Shown here: one piece after another, positions 44,134 to 52,633 of the stretch
How the letters are laid out: the number at the start of each line of letters is the position of its first letter
Position numbering within the stretch: the stretch's first letter is position 1
Assembly: GCA_037718865.1 (NCBI GenBank)
Contig: JBBJMP010000025.1
Coordinates: 1-64,000, forward strand
Source of the DNA: JADCRZ01 sp037718865
GTDB lineage: Bacteria > Bacteroidota > Bacteroidia > Chitinophagales > Chitinophagaceae
Direction of reading: 5' to 3'
DNA length: 64,000 nucleotides
Position numbers and translations under genes: made by a program
Notes under the pieces: model-generated
What the model was told of the DNA's origin: nothing
Seen by the model: only the letters and a program-made list of their open reading frames with translations
The model's database searches: none

Positions 44134-47100
44134 ATGAGTTACACGGAATTGCAGGTGACAACTAATTTCAGCTTTCTGCGGGGGGCCTCTCATCCGGAGG
44201 AGCTGGTAGAACAGGCAGCGGCCTATGGATATACCGAAATAGCGATCACGGATCGAAATAGTTTTGCCGGCCTCGTGCGCGGTCATGTTGCCGCCAAAGC
44301 AAAAGGTATGCGAATCATTCCGGGTTGCCGCCTCGATCTATTGGATGGTCCAAGCCTGCTGGCCTACCCTACCCACACTCATGCCTATTCACAACTTTGC
44401 TCTTTGCTGACGGCAGGCAATCTTCGTGCGGAAAAAGGAGAATGTCTTTTATATAAAGCGGATGTATACCAGTATGCCAAAGGGATGAAATTTATTGTGC
44501 TGCCACCTCCTGTGTTGAACGAGCTGTTCGATTTTGACGCTTCGTTCAAAAAGGTCCTGCAGAAGTACCGGGATGTTTTCGGGGAGCATCTTTACCTGGC
44601 GGCCTCACGTTCCTATCTCGGCGATGATGGCAAAAAGTTGCATCGCCTTGCACAGTTGTCTGCTCAATTACAGATACCCATGGTGGCGACAAATGATGTG
44701 CATTACCATGAGCCGGCCCGGCGGCAACTCCAGGATATCCTGACCTGCATCCGTGAAAAATGTACCATCTATACCGCAGGCTTCCTTTTGCATCAAAATG
44801 CGGAAAGATATTTGAAGCCAAGTGAGGAGATGCTGCGATTGTTCAGGCATTATCCTGGTGCCATCCAGCGAACACAAGAAATTGCTGAAGCCTGCAATTT
44901 CTCTCTTGACACCCTGAAGTATCAATATCCCGAAGAGATCACGAGCGATGGCCGGACTCCTCAACAGGAGCTTGCTTTTCAGGTCTGGCTGGGCGCACAA
45001 CAACATTTTGGACAGGTCATCCCGGAAAAAACGGTAATGGCCATCAACCATGAACTGGCCTTTATTGAGCAGATGAATTACGCTGCTTATTTTCTTACCG
45101 TTTATGACATCGTACGGTTCGCCAGGGATCAAGGCATCCTCTGCCAGGGCCGGGGATCTGCCGCTAATTCAACTATTTGTTATTGCCTCGGGATCACTTC
45201 TGTTGATCCCACCAAATTCGATCTGCTGTTCGAGCGGTTTCTCTCTGCGGCCCGCAATGAACCACCCGATATTGATGTGGATTTTGAACATGAACGCCGG
45301 GAAGAAGTGATTCAATATATTTATCAGAAATATGGCCGTGACCGGGCAGCCATCGTCGCTACGGTAACACAGCAACATCAAAAAGGGGCGATGAGGGATG
45401 TTGCAAAAGCGATGGGACTTTCCATTGATACCATCAACCGTCTCTCCGGTTCGATCTGGGAGTTCACTGCCGAATGGTTTGAAGAAAAACGCCTTATCGA
45501 ACAAGGATTGAACCCCGGCGACAAACATCTCCACAAGGTTCTTGATCTCACCAGGCAATTCATGGGCTTCCCGCGGCAACTCGGCCAGCATACTGGTGGC
45601 TTTGTTATTACCAGGGGGAAACTTTCTGATCTGTGTCCCATTATGAATGCCCGTATGGAAAATAGAACGTGCATAGAGTGGAACAAGGATGATATCGATG
45701 CGCTCGGTTTCCTCAAAATAGATGTGCTGGCTTTGGGTATGCTAACGTGTATCCGTAAGGCTTTTGAGATCGCCAAACAACATTATGGACTTGATTTAAC
45801 GCTTGCCAATATTCCGCAAGACGATCCGGCTGTTTACGAGATGATCTGTCATGCAGATACAGTAGGTGTTTTCCAGATTGAGAGTCGTGCACAACAGGCC
45901 ATGTTACCCCGACTGAAGCCACGTTGCTTTTATGACCTGGTTATCGAAGTGGCTATTGTTCGACCAGGGCCCATCCAGGGGGATATGGTCCATCCGTATC
46001 TGCGCCGCCGTAATGGTGAAGAGAAGGTTGAATATCCATCGAAAGAATTGGAAGAGATCTTAGGCCGCACCCTGGGCGTTCCGCTGTTCCAGGAGCAGGC
46101 CATGAAGATTGCCATTGTAGCGGCCGGTTTTACGCCAGCTGAAGCAGACGAGCTGCGTCGTAGCATGGCCACGTTTAAAGTGAAAGGCCTGGTCACGCAA
46201 TTCGAAGAAAAGTTAATTCAGGGAATGTCAAAAAGAGGGTATTCCCTTGAATATGCGCAGCGTGTTTTTAAACAATTGGAAGGTTTTGGAAGCTATGGTT
46301 TTCCTGAAAGTCATGCTGCCAGCTTTGCCCTGCTGGTATATGTTTCTTCCTGGATCAAATGTTATTATCCGGATGTGTTTGCGTGTGCCTTACTGAATAG
46401 TATGCCTATGGGTTTCTATCAGCCTGCGCAGATTGTTATTGATGCCAAAAAACATGGGGTTGAACTAAAGCCTGTCGATATCAATGACTCGATGTGGGAT
46501 AATAAGCTGGAAGAAAAATCAGGCAAGTATTGTGCGCTCCGTCTAGGCTTTCGCCAGGTGAAGGGCCTGCGCGAGGAAGACATGAAGGTACTTATATCCG
46601 GAAGGAAAGTATCATATACGAGTATTCAAACACTTCGCGACGTGGGTTTGCCGGAAGGTGCACTTGAAAAATTAGCCGATGCCGATGCATTCAGGTCGTT
46701 GGGTCTTGATCGGCGCCAAGCCCTGTGGGAGATATCTGCACGCAATGACCGACTAGTCGCTCTTTTTGAGGGCCAGCCATCCGAAGATGCCACGGAACAA
46801 AAAGTATCACTGCCCGAGATGAGTACCTCAGAACATGTGGTTCATGATTATGCTGCCACATCACTTTCTTTAAAAGCCCATCCCGTAAGTTTTGTGCGTG
46901 AAAAACTTGAGCAGCTTCGCATGCTGTCCACAAAAGAACTTACTACTATAAGAGATGGCGAGCTGGTAAAAGTCGCGGGCCTTGTTTTGGTAAGGCAAAG
47001 GCCTGGAACTGCTGGCGGTGTTTGCTTCATAACTATTGAAGATGAAACCGGATTTGCCAACCTGGTGGTTTTTGAAAGTTTGTTCGACAAGTACCGAAAA

Positions 47101-47370
47101 GAAATTTTACAATCGAGGCTACTGATGGTGGAAGGCAAGCTGCAGCGTGAAGGCGAGGTGATTCATGTGATTGTAAGGTGCTGTTATGACCTCTCCAAAT
47201 TGTTACGTCATCTTACTGCATCTCACGATGGGCACCTGCCTTTGTTAACCCTGTCCCGTGCCGATGAGAAAACCCATACCATTCCTAGTTTTCCAGGGTA
47301 TAATAAAAAAACGCAGATACGCGAAACGGCGCAGGAAAAAGTTTTTCCTGAGGCGAGAAATTTTAAGTGA
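44134..47370 (+). CDS. dnaE2: Error-prone DNA polymerase III alpha subunit DnaE2
   Basis: 1078 residues. The PHP domain starts at once (TTNFSFLRGASHPEELVEQA, residues 9-28). The polymerase catalytic Asp residues are in PPDIDVDF near 377-384 and FLKIDVLALG near 525-535. Also present are GQHTGGFVI, the thumb/fingers segments FGSYGFPESHAASFALL near 725, and a C-terminal OB domain (VKVAGLVLVRQRPGTA near 946). DnaE2 lacks the C-terminal tau-binding end of DnaE1, consistent with the length. It performs damage-induced mutagenic synthesis with ImuA and ImuB. Gap to imuB 13 bp. Confidence 0.95.
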   Translation: MSYTELQVTTNFSFLRGASHPEELVEQAAAYGYTEIAITDRNSFAGLVRGHVAAKAKGMRIIPGCRLDLLDGPSLLAYPTHTHAYSQLCSLLTAGNLRAEKGECLLYKADVYQYAKGMKFIVLPPPVLNELFDFDASFKKVLQKYRDVFGEHLYLAASRSYLGDDGKKLHRLAQLSAQLQIPMVATNDVHYHEPARRQLQDILTCIREKCTIYTAGFLLHQNAERYLKPSEEMLRLFRHYPGAIQRTQEIAEACNFSLDTLKYQYPEEITSDGRTPQQELAFQVWLGAQQHFGQVIPEKTVMAINHELAFIEQMNYAAYFLTVYDIVRFARDQGILCQGRGSAANSTICYCLGITSVDPTKFDLLFERFLSAARNEPPDIDVDFEHERREEVIQYIYQKYGRDRAAIVATVTQQHQKGAMRDVAKAMGLSIDTINRLSGSIWEFTAEWFEEKRLIEQGLNPGDKHLHKVLDLTRQFMGFPRQLGQHTGGFVITRGKLSDLCPIMNARMENRTCIEWNKDDIDALGFLKIDVLALGMLTCIRKAFEIAKQHYGLDLTLANIPQDDPAVYEMICHADTVGVFQIESRAQQAMLPRLKPRCFYDLVIEVAIVRPGPIQGDMVHPYLRRRNGEEKVEYPSKELEEILGRTLGVPLFQEQAMKIAIVAAGFTPAEADELRRSMATFKVKGLVTQFEEKLIQGMSKRGYSLEYAQRVFKQLEGFGSYGFPESHAASFALLVYVSSWIKCYYPDVFACALLNSMPMGFYQPAQIVIDAKKHGVELKPVDINDSMWDNKLEEKSGKYCALRLGFRQVKGLREEDMKVLISGRKVSYTSIQTLRDVGLPEGALEKLADADAFRSLGLDRRQALWEISARNDRLVALFEGQPSEDATEQKVSLPEMSTSEHVVHDYAATSLSLKAHPVSFVREKLEQLRMLSTKELTTIRDGELVKVAGLVLVRQRPGTAGGVCFITIEDETGFANLVVFESLFDKYRKEILQSRLLMVEGKLQREGEVIHVIVRCCYDLSKLLRHLTASHDGHLPLLTLSRADEKTHTIPSFPGYNKKTQIRETAQEKVFPEARNFK

Positions 47371-47417
47371 GGTAGGTTGAGAATTTTATCTGTTCGTTGG
47401 AGGTTTGTAAAACAGAA

Positions 47418-47470
47418 ATCTGGCGCGAAAATGCGGCCGGGCATGTGACAGGCATTCTCGTGCCGGGCAT
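47418..47470. repeat. REP-like palindrome, copy b (most complete)
   Basis: GGCGCGAAAATGC (47422-47434) is followed by a 17-base centre and GCATTCTCGTGCC (47452-47464), an 11 of 13 inverted match. It begins with ATCTGGCGCGAAAATGC, identical to copy a at 38044. It stands between convergent dnaE2 and the WD40 remnant, so it can also serve as a terminator. Confidence 0.65.
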
Positions 47471-47499
47471 AGGTATGACAGCATTGTTTATACCAGGAT

Positions 47500-48135
47500 T
47501 TAGGTTGGGAGATTGAGCCAAAGATGTAACATTAACTGGTTTTCTACTTTTTTCGGTATAGAAAATTGCGTCATACCTTCCTCAAGCAATCGGGCTTTTT
47601 CAGCAGATATAATTCTACCTGATTTAATGAAGCCTTCCAGTAAGAACATTTTGTATGTCCGAAATACATTAATGGCTACAACAAATTTGTCTTTTCCAAT
47701 AAATTGAACATTAGAGGGTGCCTCATCAAAACTCTCGCCTTGTATTTTGTTTCCAAAGTGATCAATAACGCTAATTTCGTTTAACAACATACCGGCTGTA
47801 ATAAAATACCTATTATCTTCTGAAATATCCACCTTCATTAATATCCCTATGCCAGCCTGGACATTGAATAATGTTCTATCGCTTCTGGTTTCCCTGACAA
47901 TCATTCTACCCGCGTCATCTACGGAAGCTATAAGTTTCCCATCTAAAGAAAACTTTGCATCATTCACTTCTTCTTTGTGTCCCCTTAAAGTTTTTATTAA
48001 GGTAAAATCGGGTGATTAAAGAGCTAGGAAACTTGTGTCAGATAATTTTCCACCACCAATAAGTAATTCGTTCCGGCTGTTTGAGTAAATGAAATTAAAC
48101 GCAGCGTTTTGAAATAGTTTAATACACGTATCTTT
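47500..48135 (-). pseudogene. WD40-repeat protein remnant with in-frame stop
   Basis: Reading upstream through the GTG at 47967, the frame keeps the WD40 pattern LIKTLRGHKEEVNDAKFSLD then GKLIASVDDAGRMIV, so the GTG is not a real start. A TAA at 48016-48018 interrupts it, after which the same frame again shows beta-propeller-like coding (NAAFNFIYSNSRNELLIGGG) back to another stop near 48136. An ISL3 transposase fragment replaces whatever lay further upstream. The C-terminal 155 residues are still open. I treat it as a decayed gene; a short expressed product from the lower part cannot be excluded. Confidence 0.7.
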
Positions 48136-48137
48136 TT

Positions 48138-48251
48138 AGCAACGGACAGGTGGAAGGACAGGTTAACAGATTAAAAAATATTAAAAGGCGAATGTATGGA
48201 CGAGCCGGATTTGAATTGCTACGCAGGATGGTAATCTTTAAATCCGGGTGA
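48138..48251 (+). mobile_element. 3' remnant of an ISL3-family transposase gene
   Basis: Starting at 48138 the frame reads SNGQVEGQVNRLKNIKRRMY then GRAGFELLRRMVIFKSG and a TGA at 48249. This is the C-terminal end of ISL3 transposases, including the catalytic-type Glu of N-G-x-x-E-G. The remainder of the gene is missing. A separate 5' part of an ISL3 transposase lies at 56.4-57.5 kb. Confidence 0.75.
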
Positions 48252-48306
48252 TTCACCAAATATGACGAAGAACCACCATGAACCGGTATGTACATTTATA
48301 TAAGCT

Positions 48307-48531
48307 TAATCAGAGAAATAGTAAGATTGCTAAGGCAGAGATCAAAGAAGAAATGAAGCGTAACAGAGGATGAGATAAGAGCAATACAGGCTAAGGAGTA
48401 TTTGACGTTGAAGGAGGCAGCATTGCTGTTGAATGTGTCGCCATTGACATTAAGGAGATGGGTGTTTGCTGGAAAGGTGAACTCAGAAAAGGTTGGTAAG
48501 TGCATATGCTTAGACGAGCACCACGGTTAAT
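48307..48531 (+). pseudogene. Frameshifted excisionase-like HTH gene remnant
   Basis: One frame gives NQRNSKIAKAEIKEEMKRN (48307-48365), and after a +1/-1 shift the next gives EDEIRAIQAKEYLTLKEAAL then LLNVSPLTLRRWVFAGKV to a TAA at 48529. The second part is a MerR/excisionase-type winged helix-turn-helix. Small proteins of this kind (zinc-finger-like N-terminus plus HTH_17) accompany integrases in Bacteroidota. The frameshift near 48365 and lack of a start make it non-functional as read. Confidence 0.6.
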
Positions 48532-48572
48532 TTTTAGTTTGTTGATGGAAGTTAAAATTTAGTCCAGCTTTT

Positions 48573-50012
48573 TCAAAGCTCATGTTGTGTGTCCGTGCTG
48601 TTTTCATCAGGCAGCATGCTTACTTTCCCTTCAAGCTTCTCAATTGTTTTTTTGGCAATCGCCAACCGTATTCGATTGTTCTTCTCTACCAGTTTATGGG
48701 TTATCCAATGCTCGATTCTATAGTGCAGTGGCGACAGCAGGGCTGCAATACACACCATGATCAACAACATCCTTAGAGGAGAATGGTGCGTGATCTCTCC
48801 CAAATACGGATGGAGAAGCAAATTGATAAACTCAAATACGATTAGCAAGGCAACCACTCCTAAAAACCGAATAAATCTTTGGTTTGCAATTATCGAATGA
48901 CTCAAAAGTAGAAAGAGGATTATAAAGGTAATAAGTCCAAAGGCAATAACCCTATACTGCAGGTTATTCCTTCGCTGTTCCTCTTCCTTTTTTTGGGCTA
49001 GATCCATTTCTATCTGCCGCAGCTTTTCACCAAAAGAGAGACTTTGGAGTTGTTGCAGCTTTTGCTGATTGAATAAGGAGTCGTTTGCTGCTTTTTCTAA
49101 TTTTGTGTAGAAATAGGCACTATCTATATTGTGCTTGTCCTCATAAATCAAAGAAAGTAGCGAAGCCGCATCGGGAATGCTTTTTGAAAATCTTCTACCT
49201 ACAGCCAAGTATAAAGCTTGTCGGCCATAGATTGTAGCAGAATCCATCTGGTTCATTTCTTTGAACACATTAGCTAAACCTAGGTTCACATAACATGCCA
49301 TTAAATCATTGCCAGCTTTATGGGAAAGGGATAAACTGGACTGGTAATAGGCAAGGGCAAGTGGGAACTCCCTTGTCGCAGCATATATATCGCCAAGGTT
49401 ATTATATGCCTCTCCCATCAGTTCTATATCTTTAATACTATAGGCTATATTATAGGATTGCTGGCAATAGAACTTCGCAGAATCATACACCTGTAAGTAC
49501 AAATAGGCTTGGCCAATGTTAACATCTTCATTTGCAATATCATGGTTGCTGTTAAGCTGCTCGGCAAGAACCTTCGACTTTGAATAGTAGTTTATGGCCT
49601 CGCGGTAATCTCCTTGCTCTTTATATACAAGCCCTATGCTATTGAGGCATCCCATTTGACCATTAAGAAAGTGGATGCCTTCACTTATTTTTAAACCCTG
49701 AAGGCAGGAGGCCAATGCTGTGGGATAATCACCTATCCAAAGGTAACCATTAGCCATTTCCATTAAACTTACAGCTTCACCTCGTGTATAGTCAATCTTT
49801 CTAGATAGATACAAAGCCTCTAAACTCAGGGCAATCGCGGTATCTGGCTTTGTATATTTATACATAGCGCTAAGCCGGTTCAAGAGCATTACTCGTGTTG
49901 TATCCTGCTTTTGGGCTTTCAATGCTTGCAGGATACTATCCCGCATGTTTTGCTGGGAATGGCCTATAGTTATACTTAGAAGAAAAAGGACAATCAAAGC
50001 TGATTTTCTCAT
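48573..50012 (-). CDS. TPR membrane protein without kinase domain
   Basis: 479 residues from ATG 50012 (MRKSALIVLFLLSITIGHSQ signal peptide); an in-frame ATG at 50117 lies before poor coding sequence. About seven tetratricopeptide repeats follow (residues 60-330, e.g. NSIGLVYKEQGDYREAINYY and YNNLGDIYAATREFPLALAY). Then come a short coiled segment, a helix (VIAFGLITFIILFLLLSHS), three further helices and a basic cytoplasmic tail (HKLVEKNNRIRLAIAKKTIE). The layout matches Bacteroidota TPR sensor kinases, but no His-kinase or ATPase domain remains. The response regulator gene 195 bp upstream suggests a signalling role. Confidence 0.85.
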   Translation of the reverse strand: MRKSALIVLFLLSITIGHSQQNMRDSILQALKAQKQDTTRVMLLNRLSAMYKYTKPDTAIALSLEALYLSRKIDYTRGEAVSLMEMANGYLWIGDYPTALASCLQGLKISEGIHFLNGQMGCLNSIGLVYKEQGDYREAINYYSKSKVLAEQLNSNHDIANEDVNIGQAYLYLQVYDSAKFYCQQSYNIAYSIKDIELMGEAYNNLGDIYAATREFPLALAYYQSSLSLSHKAGNDLMACYVNLGLANVFKEMNQMDSATIYGRQALYLAVGRRFSKSIPDAASLLSLIYEDKHNIDSAYFYTKLEKAANDSLFNQQKLQQLQSLSFGEKLRQIEMDLAQKKEEEQRRNNLQYRVIAFGLITFIILFLLLSHSIIANQRFIRFLGVVALLIVFEFINLLLHPYLGEITHHSPLRMLLIMVCIAALLSPLHYRIEHWITHKLVEKNNRIRLAIAKKTIEKLEGKVSMLPDENSTDTQHEL

Positions 50013-50206
50013 AAAAGATTCTTTCTTGTCTTTATCTGCTGCTTGTAGACTGAACCCTCCCTTCAACCTTTTCTTATTATATATTTTATAAGCAAAGATT
50101 GTTCGCATGACGCACAATAGATAATAGCCGCGTCAAGATGTAATCGCACCTATGGCATAAACCCTTAAGCAGTTGTAAAAGGCAATGTGACGGTCTCTTA
50201 CCTTAC

Positions 50207-50827
50207 TTAATTCAACGGGTATTCTTTTGTAAGCGCAATTAATTCTGCAAGATTGCTCATATTAAGCTTCCGGTAAATGCGAAACTTATGGGTAGAAATG
50301 GTGGAAAGCTGAAGATTTAGCAATGTGCTGATTTCTTTGGTGGTTTTTCCCTGAATAAGATATGCTAAAATATCCATCTCTTTATTGGATAAAACAGTGA
50401 ACGGATTATTTAAGGTGCGCATCGTTTGTGCATCATTGGACAAGGGCTGTTCACTTGTATATTTGCCGCCCTGCAGGATCACTTCAACAGCTTTTAACAG
50501 TTCTGTGTTCTTAGCTTCTTTCGATAGAAAGCCTTTTACACCGGCTTTGAGTAGTTTGGCTGCATATATTTTTTCAGAAGCCATGCTGTAAATCAAGATT
50601 TTTAGAAATTGATCTCTAACCAACAGGTTCGCAATTAGACTAAATGTATCGGTACTAGGCATCTGAAAATCCAAAATAAGCAAGTCGTACCGCTCCCCCT
50701 TTATTTTTTCTACGATCTCGTTGCCATTTTCTGCTTCATCTGTTACTACGTTGGGATAATCGGCTTCCAGCATAAGCTTCAAACCCATGCGCACTATAGA
50801 ATGATCATCGGCCACAAGGAATCGCAT
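50207..50827 (-). CDS. LuxR/NarL-family response regulator
   Basis: 206 residues. The receiver has the acidic pair Asp7/Asp8, phospho-acceptor Asp53 in LLILDFQMP, and Lys near 103 in FLSKEAKN. The DNA-binding domain (about 140-200) reads LSNKEMDILAYLIQGKTTKE then ISTHKFRIYRKLNMSNLAE. It stands between the TPR protein and the serine hydrolase gene, all on the minus strand. The large sensor kinase at 52.6 kb, which has no receiver domain, is a plausible partner. Confidence 0.93.
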   Translation of the reverse strand: MRFLVADDHSIVRMGLKLMLEADYPNVVTDEAENGNEIVEKIKGERYDLLILDFQMPSTDTFSLIANLLVRDQFLKILIYSMASEKIYAAKLLKAGVKGFLSKEAKNTELLKAVEVILQGGKYTSEQPLSNDAQTMRTLNNPFTVLSNKEMDILAYLIQGKTTKEISTLLNLQLSTISTHKFRIYRKLNMSNLAELIALTKEYPLN

Positions 50828-50994
50828 ACCGTCTCATTTAAAAATGAACAGAAAGATTCATATCCTGCCATAACCTTGTATAGGGAAACCAGTTCAGTCT
50901 CCCTAAACAAATATAGTTAGTTTCGATCTAGAGCTCTTTAGCAGACAGTTCGTAACTAACTGTATTTTTTGCAAAGATAGTTCGGTATTTCCGC

Positions 50995-52227
50995 TTAGGG
51001 TTTACCGGGATAGCCCAAGGCCTCTCGTGCAGCATAAGCTGCGTCTTTAATGGCTAAAACACAGATATTAAAAGAAGCATCGTCGTTTCTGAAGTCGTAC
51101 AGCGGAATCATAGCAACCACGGAAACATCATGTGCCGGATCATACTTCATTAAATTCAGAAATCCCAGCCTTGCTCCATTGTGACCATAACCGAGATTTT
51201 TTTCATAGTCACAACCCAGGCCATAATTGGGGTTGGCAGCTGTAACATCGTTTTGCATTAATTGAATAGAAGCGGGTTTTAATACATTCTGGCCTTTCAT
51301 TAGCGTACGAACGAATTTATGCAATGCTTCCATAGTGCCGTAGCCATTACCTTCGCCTAACTGGGCGCTCATATTGTAGTTATCGTATGTTTCAGGTCCG
51401 GTTGGCCAAAGGATGGTGCTTGTGAGATGCGGATCAGGCATTCTTATATCGGTTGCAAGAATCGGAAAATGGATTTTTGGAAGCGGTACCGGAGCACTTG
51501 GGCCGGTGATGTAATCTTCCATGTAATCAGCATACGTTTTAGCCGTTCCCGCTTTTGAGGTATACACCCGTTTGATGATTTCCGCCAGTATGGAATATCC
51601 TGTATTGCTATAATGTTGGCTCTTGCCAGGTTCGAAAATAGAGAGTTGTTTCTCAGTCAACACCTTAACCATTTCACTCGTAGTAAACTGGTGCGCCGGA
51701 TCAGACTTGAGAATGGCTTCGGTATAGGTCAGACCATTATAACCCGGTACCTTGCTGTTGTCAACATCAAAAACTCCGGCAGCGTGCTGCAAAAGCTGTT
51801 CAATGGTAATTTCGTTTTTATACGGGAAATCCCAGGCAGCACTTGCAGGAACATAGGTAACCGTTTTGCTGCCTGGTATCAGATCTGTAATCTTTGCTTT
51901 ATAATCCAGCCAGCCATCTTCATGCATATTTAAAATGGCTGTGGCAGTAAAGCTCTTTGTGTTGCTGGCAAACCGGTAATAAGTTTCCGGTGTAACAGTC
52001 TGGCCTGAGGCGCTCTTTGAACTTACAAAGATTTTATTCGTAGGAGTTTGAATAATCAGGCTTAAAGATGGAAACGAAATGCCAAGTGAGTCTGACAGGT
52101 TTTTGCGGATCTTATCCACTGCTGCCTGAATTTTTCCTTTGGCGTTCTCTTTGGGGGTATCCTTCTGGCAGGAAAACAGGCCGACAAACGAGACATACAA
52201 TAACAGACTTAATAAAGATTTCTTCAT
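50995..52227 (-). CDS. Serine hydrolase (beta-lactamase fold) lipoprotein, copy 1
   Basis: 410 residues from ATG 52227; the frame is open to 52371 but the earlier part is upstream sequence. The signal peptide ends in a lipobox (VGLFSCQKD, Cys20). The penicillin-binding fold has Ser88-x-x-Lys91 (FASNTKSF), Tyr-Ser-Asn in HYSNTGYSILAEII near 205, and GHNGARLGF near 352 in place of the KTG box. This is the class C/D-Ala-D-Ala carboxypeptidase-like family, acting in the envelope on peptidoglycan peptides, D-amino peptides or esters. A paralogue is at 60.75 kb. Confidence 0.9.
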   Translation of the reverse strand: MKKSLLSLLLYVSFVGLFSCQKDTPKENAKGKIQAAVDKIRKNLSDSLGISFPSLSLIIQTPTNKIFVSSKSASGQTVTPETYYRFASNTKSFTATAILNMHEDGWLDYKAKITDLIPGSKTVTYVPASAAWDFPYKNEITIEQLLQHAAGVFDVDNSKVPGYNGLTYTEAILKSDPAHQFTTSEMVKVLTEKQLSIFEPGKSQHYSNTGYSILAEIIKRVYTSKAGTAKTYADYMEDYITGPSAPVPLPKIHFPILATDIRMPDPHLTSTILWPTGPETYDNYNMSAQLGEGNGYGTMEALHKFVRTLMKGQNVLKPASIQLMQNDVTAANPNYGLGCDYEKNLGYGHNGARLGFLNLMKYDPAHDVSVVAMIPLYDFRNDDASFNICVLAIKDAAYAAREALGYPGKP

Positions 52228-52293
52228 AAAAAAGTTTTTAAATGAACACCGCAGGCACAATAAAAAAAGCGAGGTTTGAGGTGATCGGTAAGT

Positions 52294-52301
52294 CAAATGT
52301 A
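52294..52301 (-). promoter_or_regulatory. -7 box of serine hydrolase copy 1
   Basis: The minus strand reads TACATTTG, an exact TAnnTTTG match. Transcription would start near 52287, about 60 bp before the ATG at 52227. No -33 TTTG is present at the right distance. The palindromic motif at 52350-52367 lies about 65 bp upstream of this start, the usual distance of an activator site. Confidence 0.4.
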
Positions 52302-52349
52302 AAGGATTGGGACTAGTTAAAAGAAGCCACTTATCCGAAAAATCCAACT

Positions 52350-52367
52350 TTCGAATTAATTCTACAA
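52350..52367. promoter_or_regulatory. Palindrome-centred motif TTCGAATTAATTCTACAA, copy 1
   Basis: The 10-bp core GAATTAATTC is a perfect palindrome. The same 18-bp motif is at 55791-55808 (last base G), 57729-57746 (TTAG start, core 14-bp perfect palindrome TAGAATTAATTCTA) and 59388-59405. This copy is between the divergent serine hydrolase and sensor kinase. Upstream and downstream sequence is not shared with the other three. Confidence 0.6.
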
Positions 52368-52633
52368 ACACCGGGTCTAAAATATCACGGAGAAAAATCC
52401 AAACACTAAATCTGCAACAGCAAAAAACATGTATATTAGACTATATAAAGATCTTATTATAAACGAGCACCTTATAAAGACACTTCCCTAAACCAGGGGT
52501 TTTTGTCAACATTATGTATTCAATTGTATGATGCCTTGAAACAGGTATAGGCTTTTGAAAAAAGTGTATCATACCTTTAAATGGACAATCCATGGCTCTT
52601 TGTGAATTTTTAAGGACGTGCCAAATCCGTTAC

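Noticed and set aside
48296..48505. 69-codon minus-strand open frame
   Set aside because: It is the complement of the HTH relic, whose plus-strand reading has a clear family pattern.
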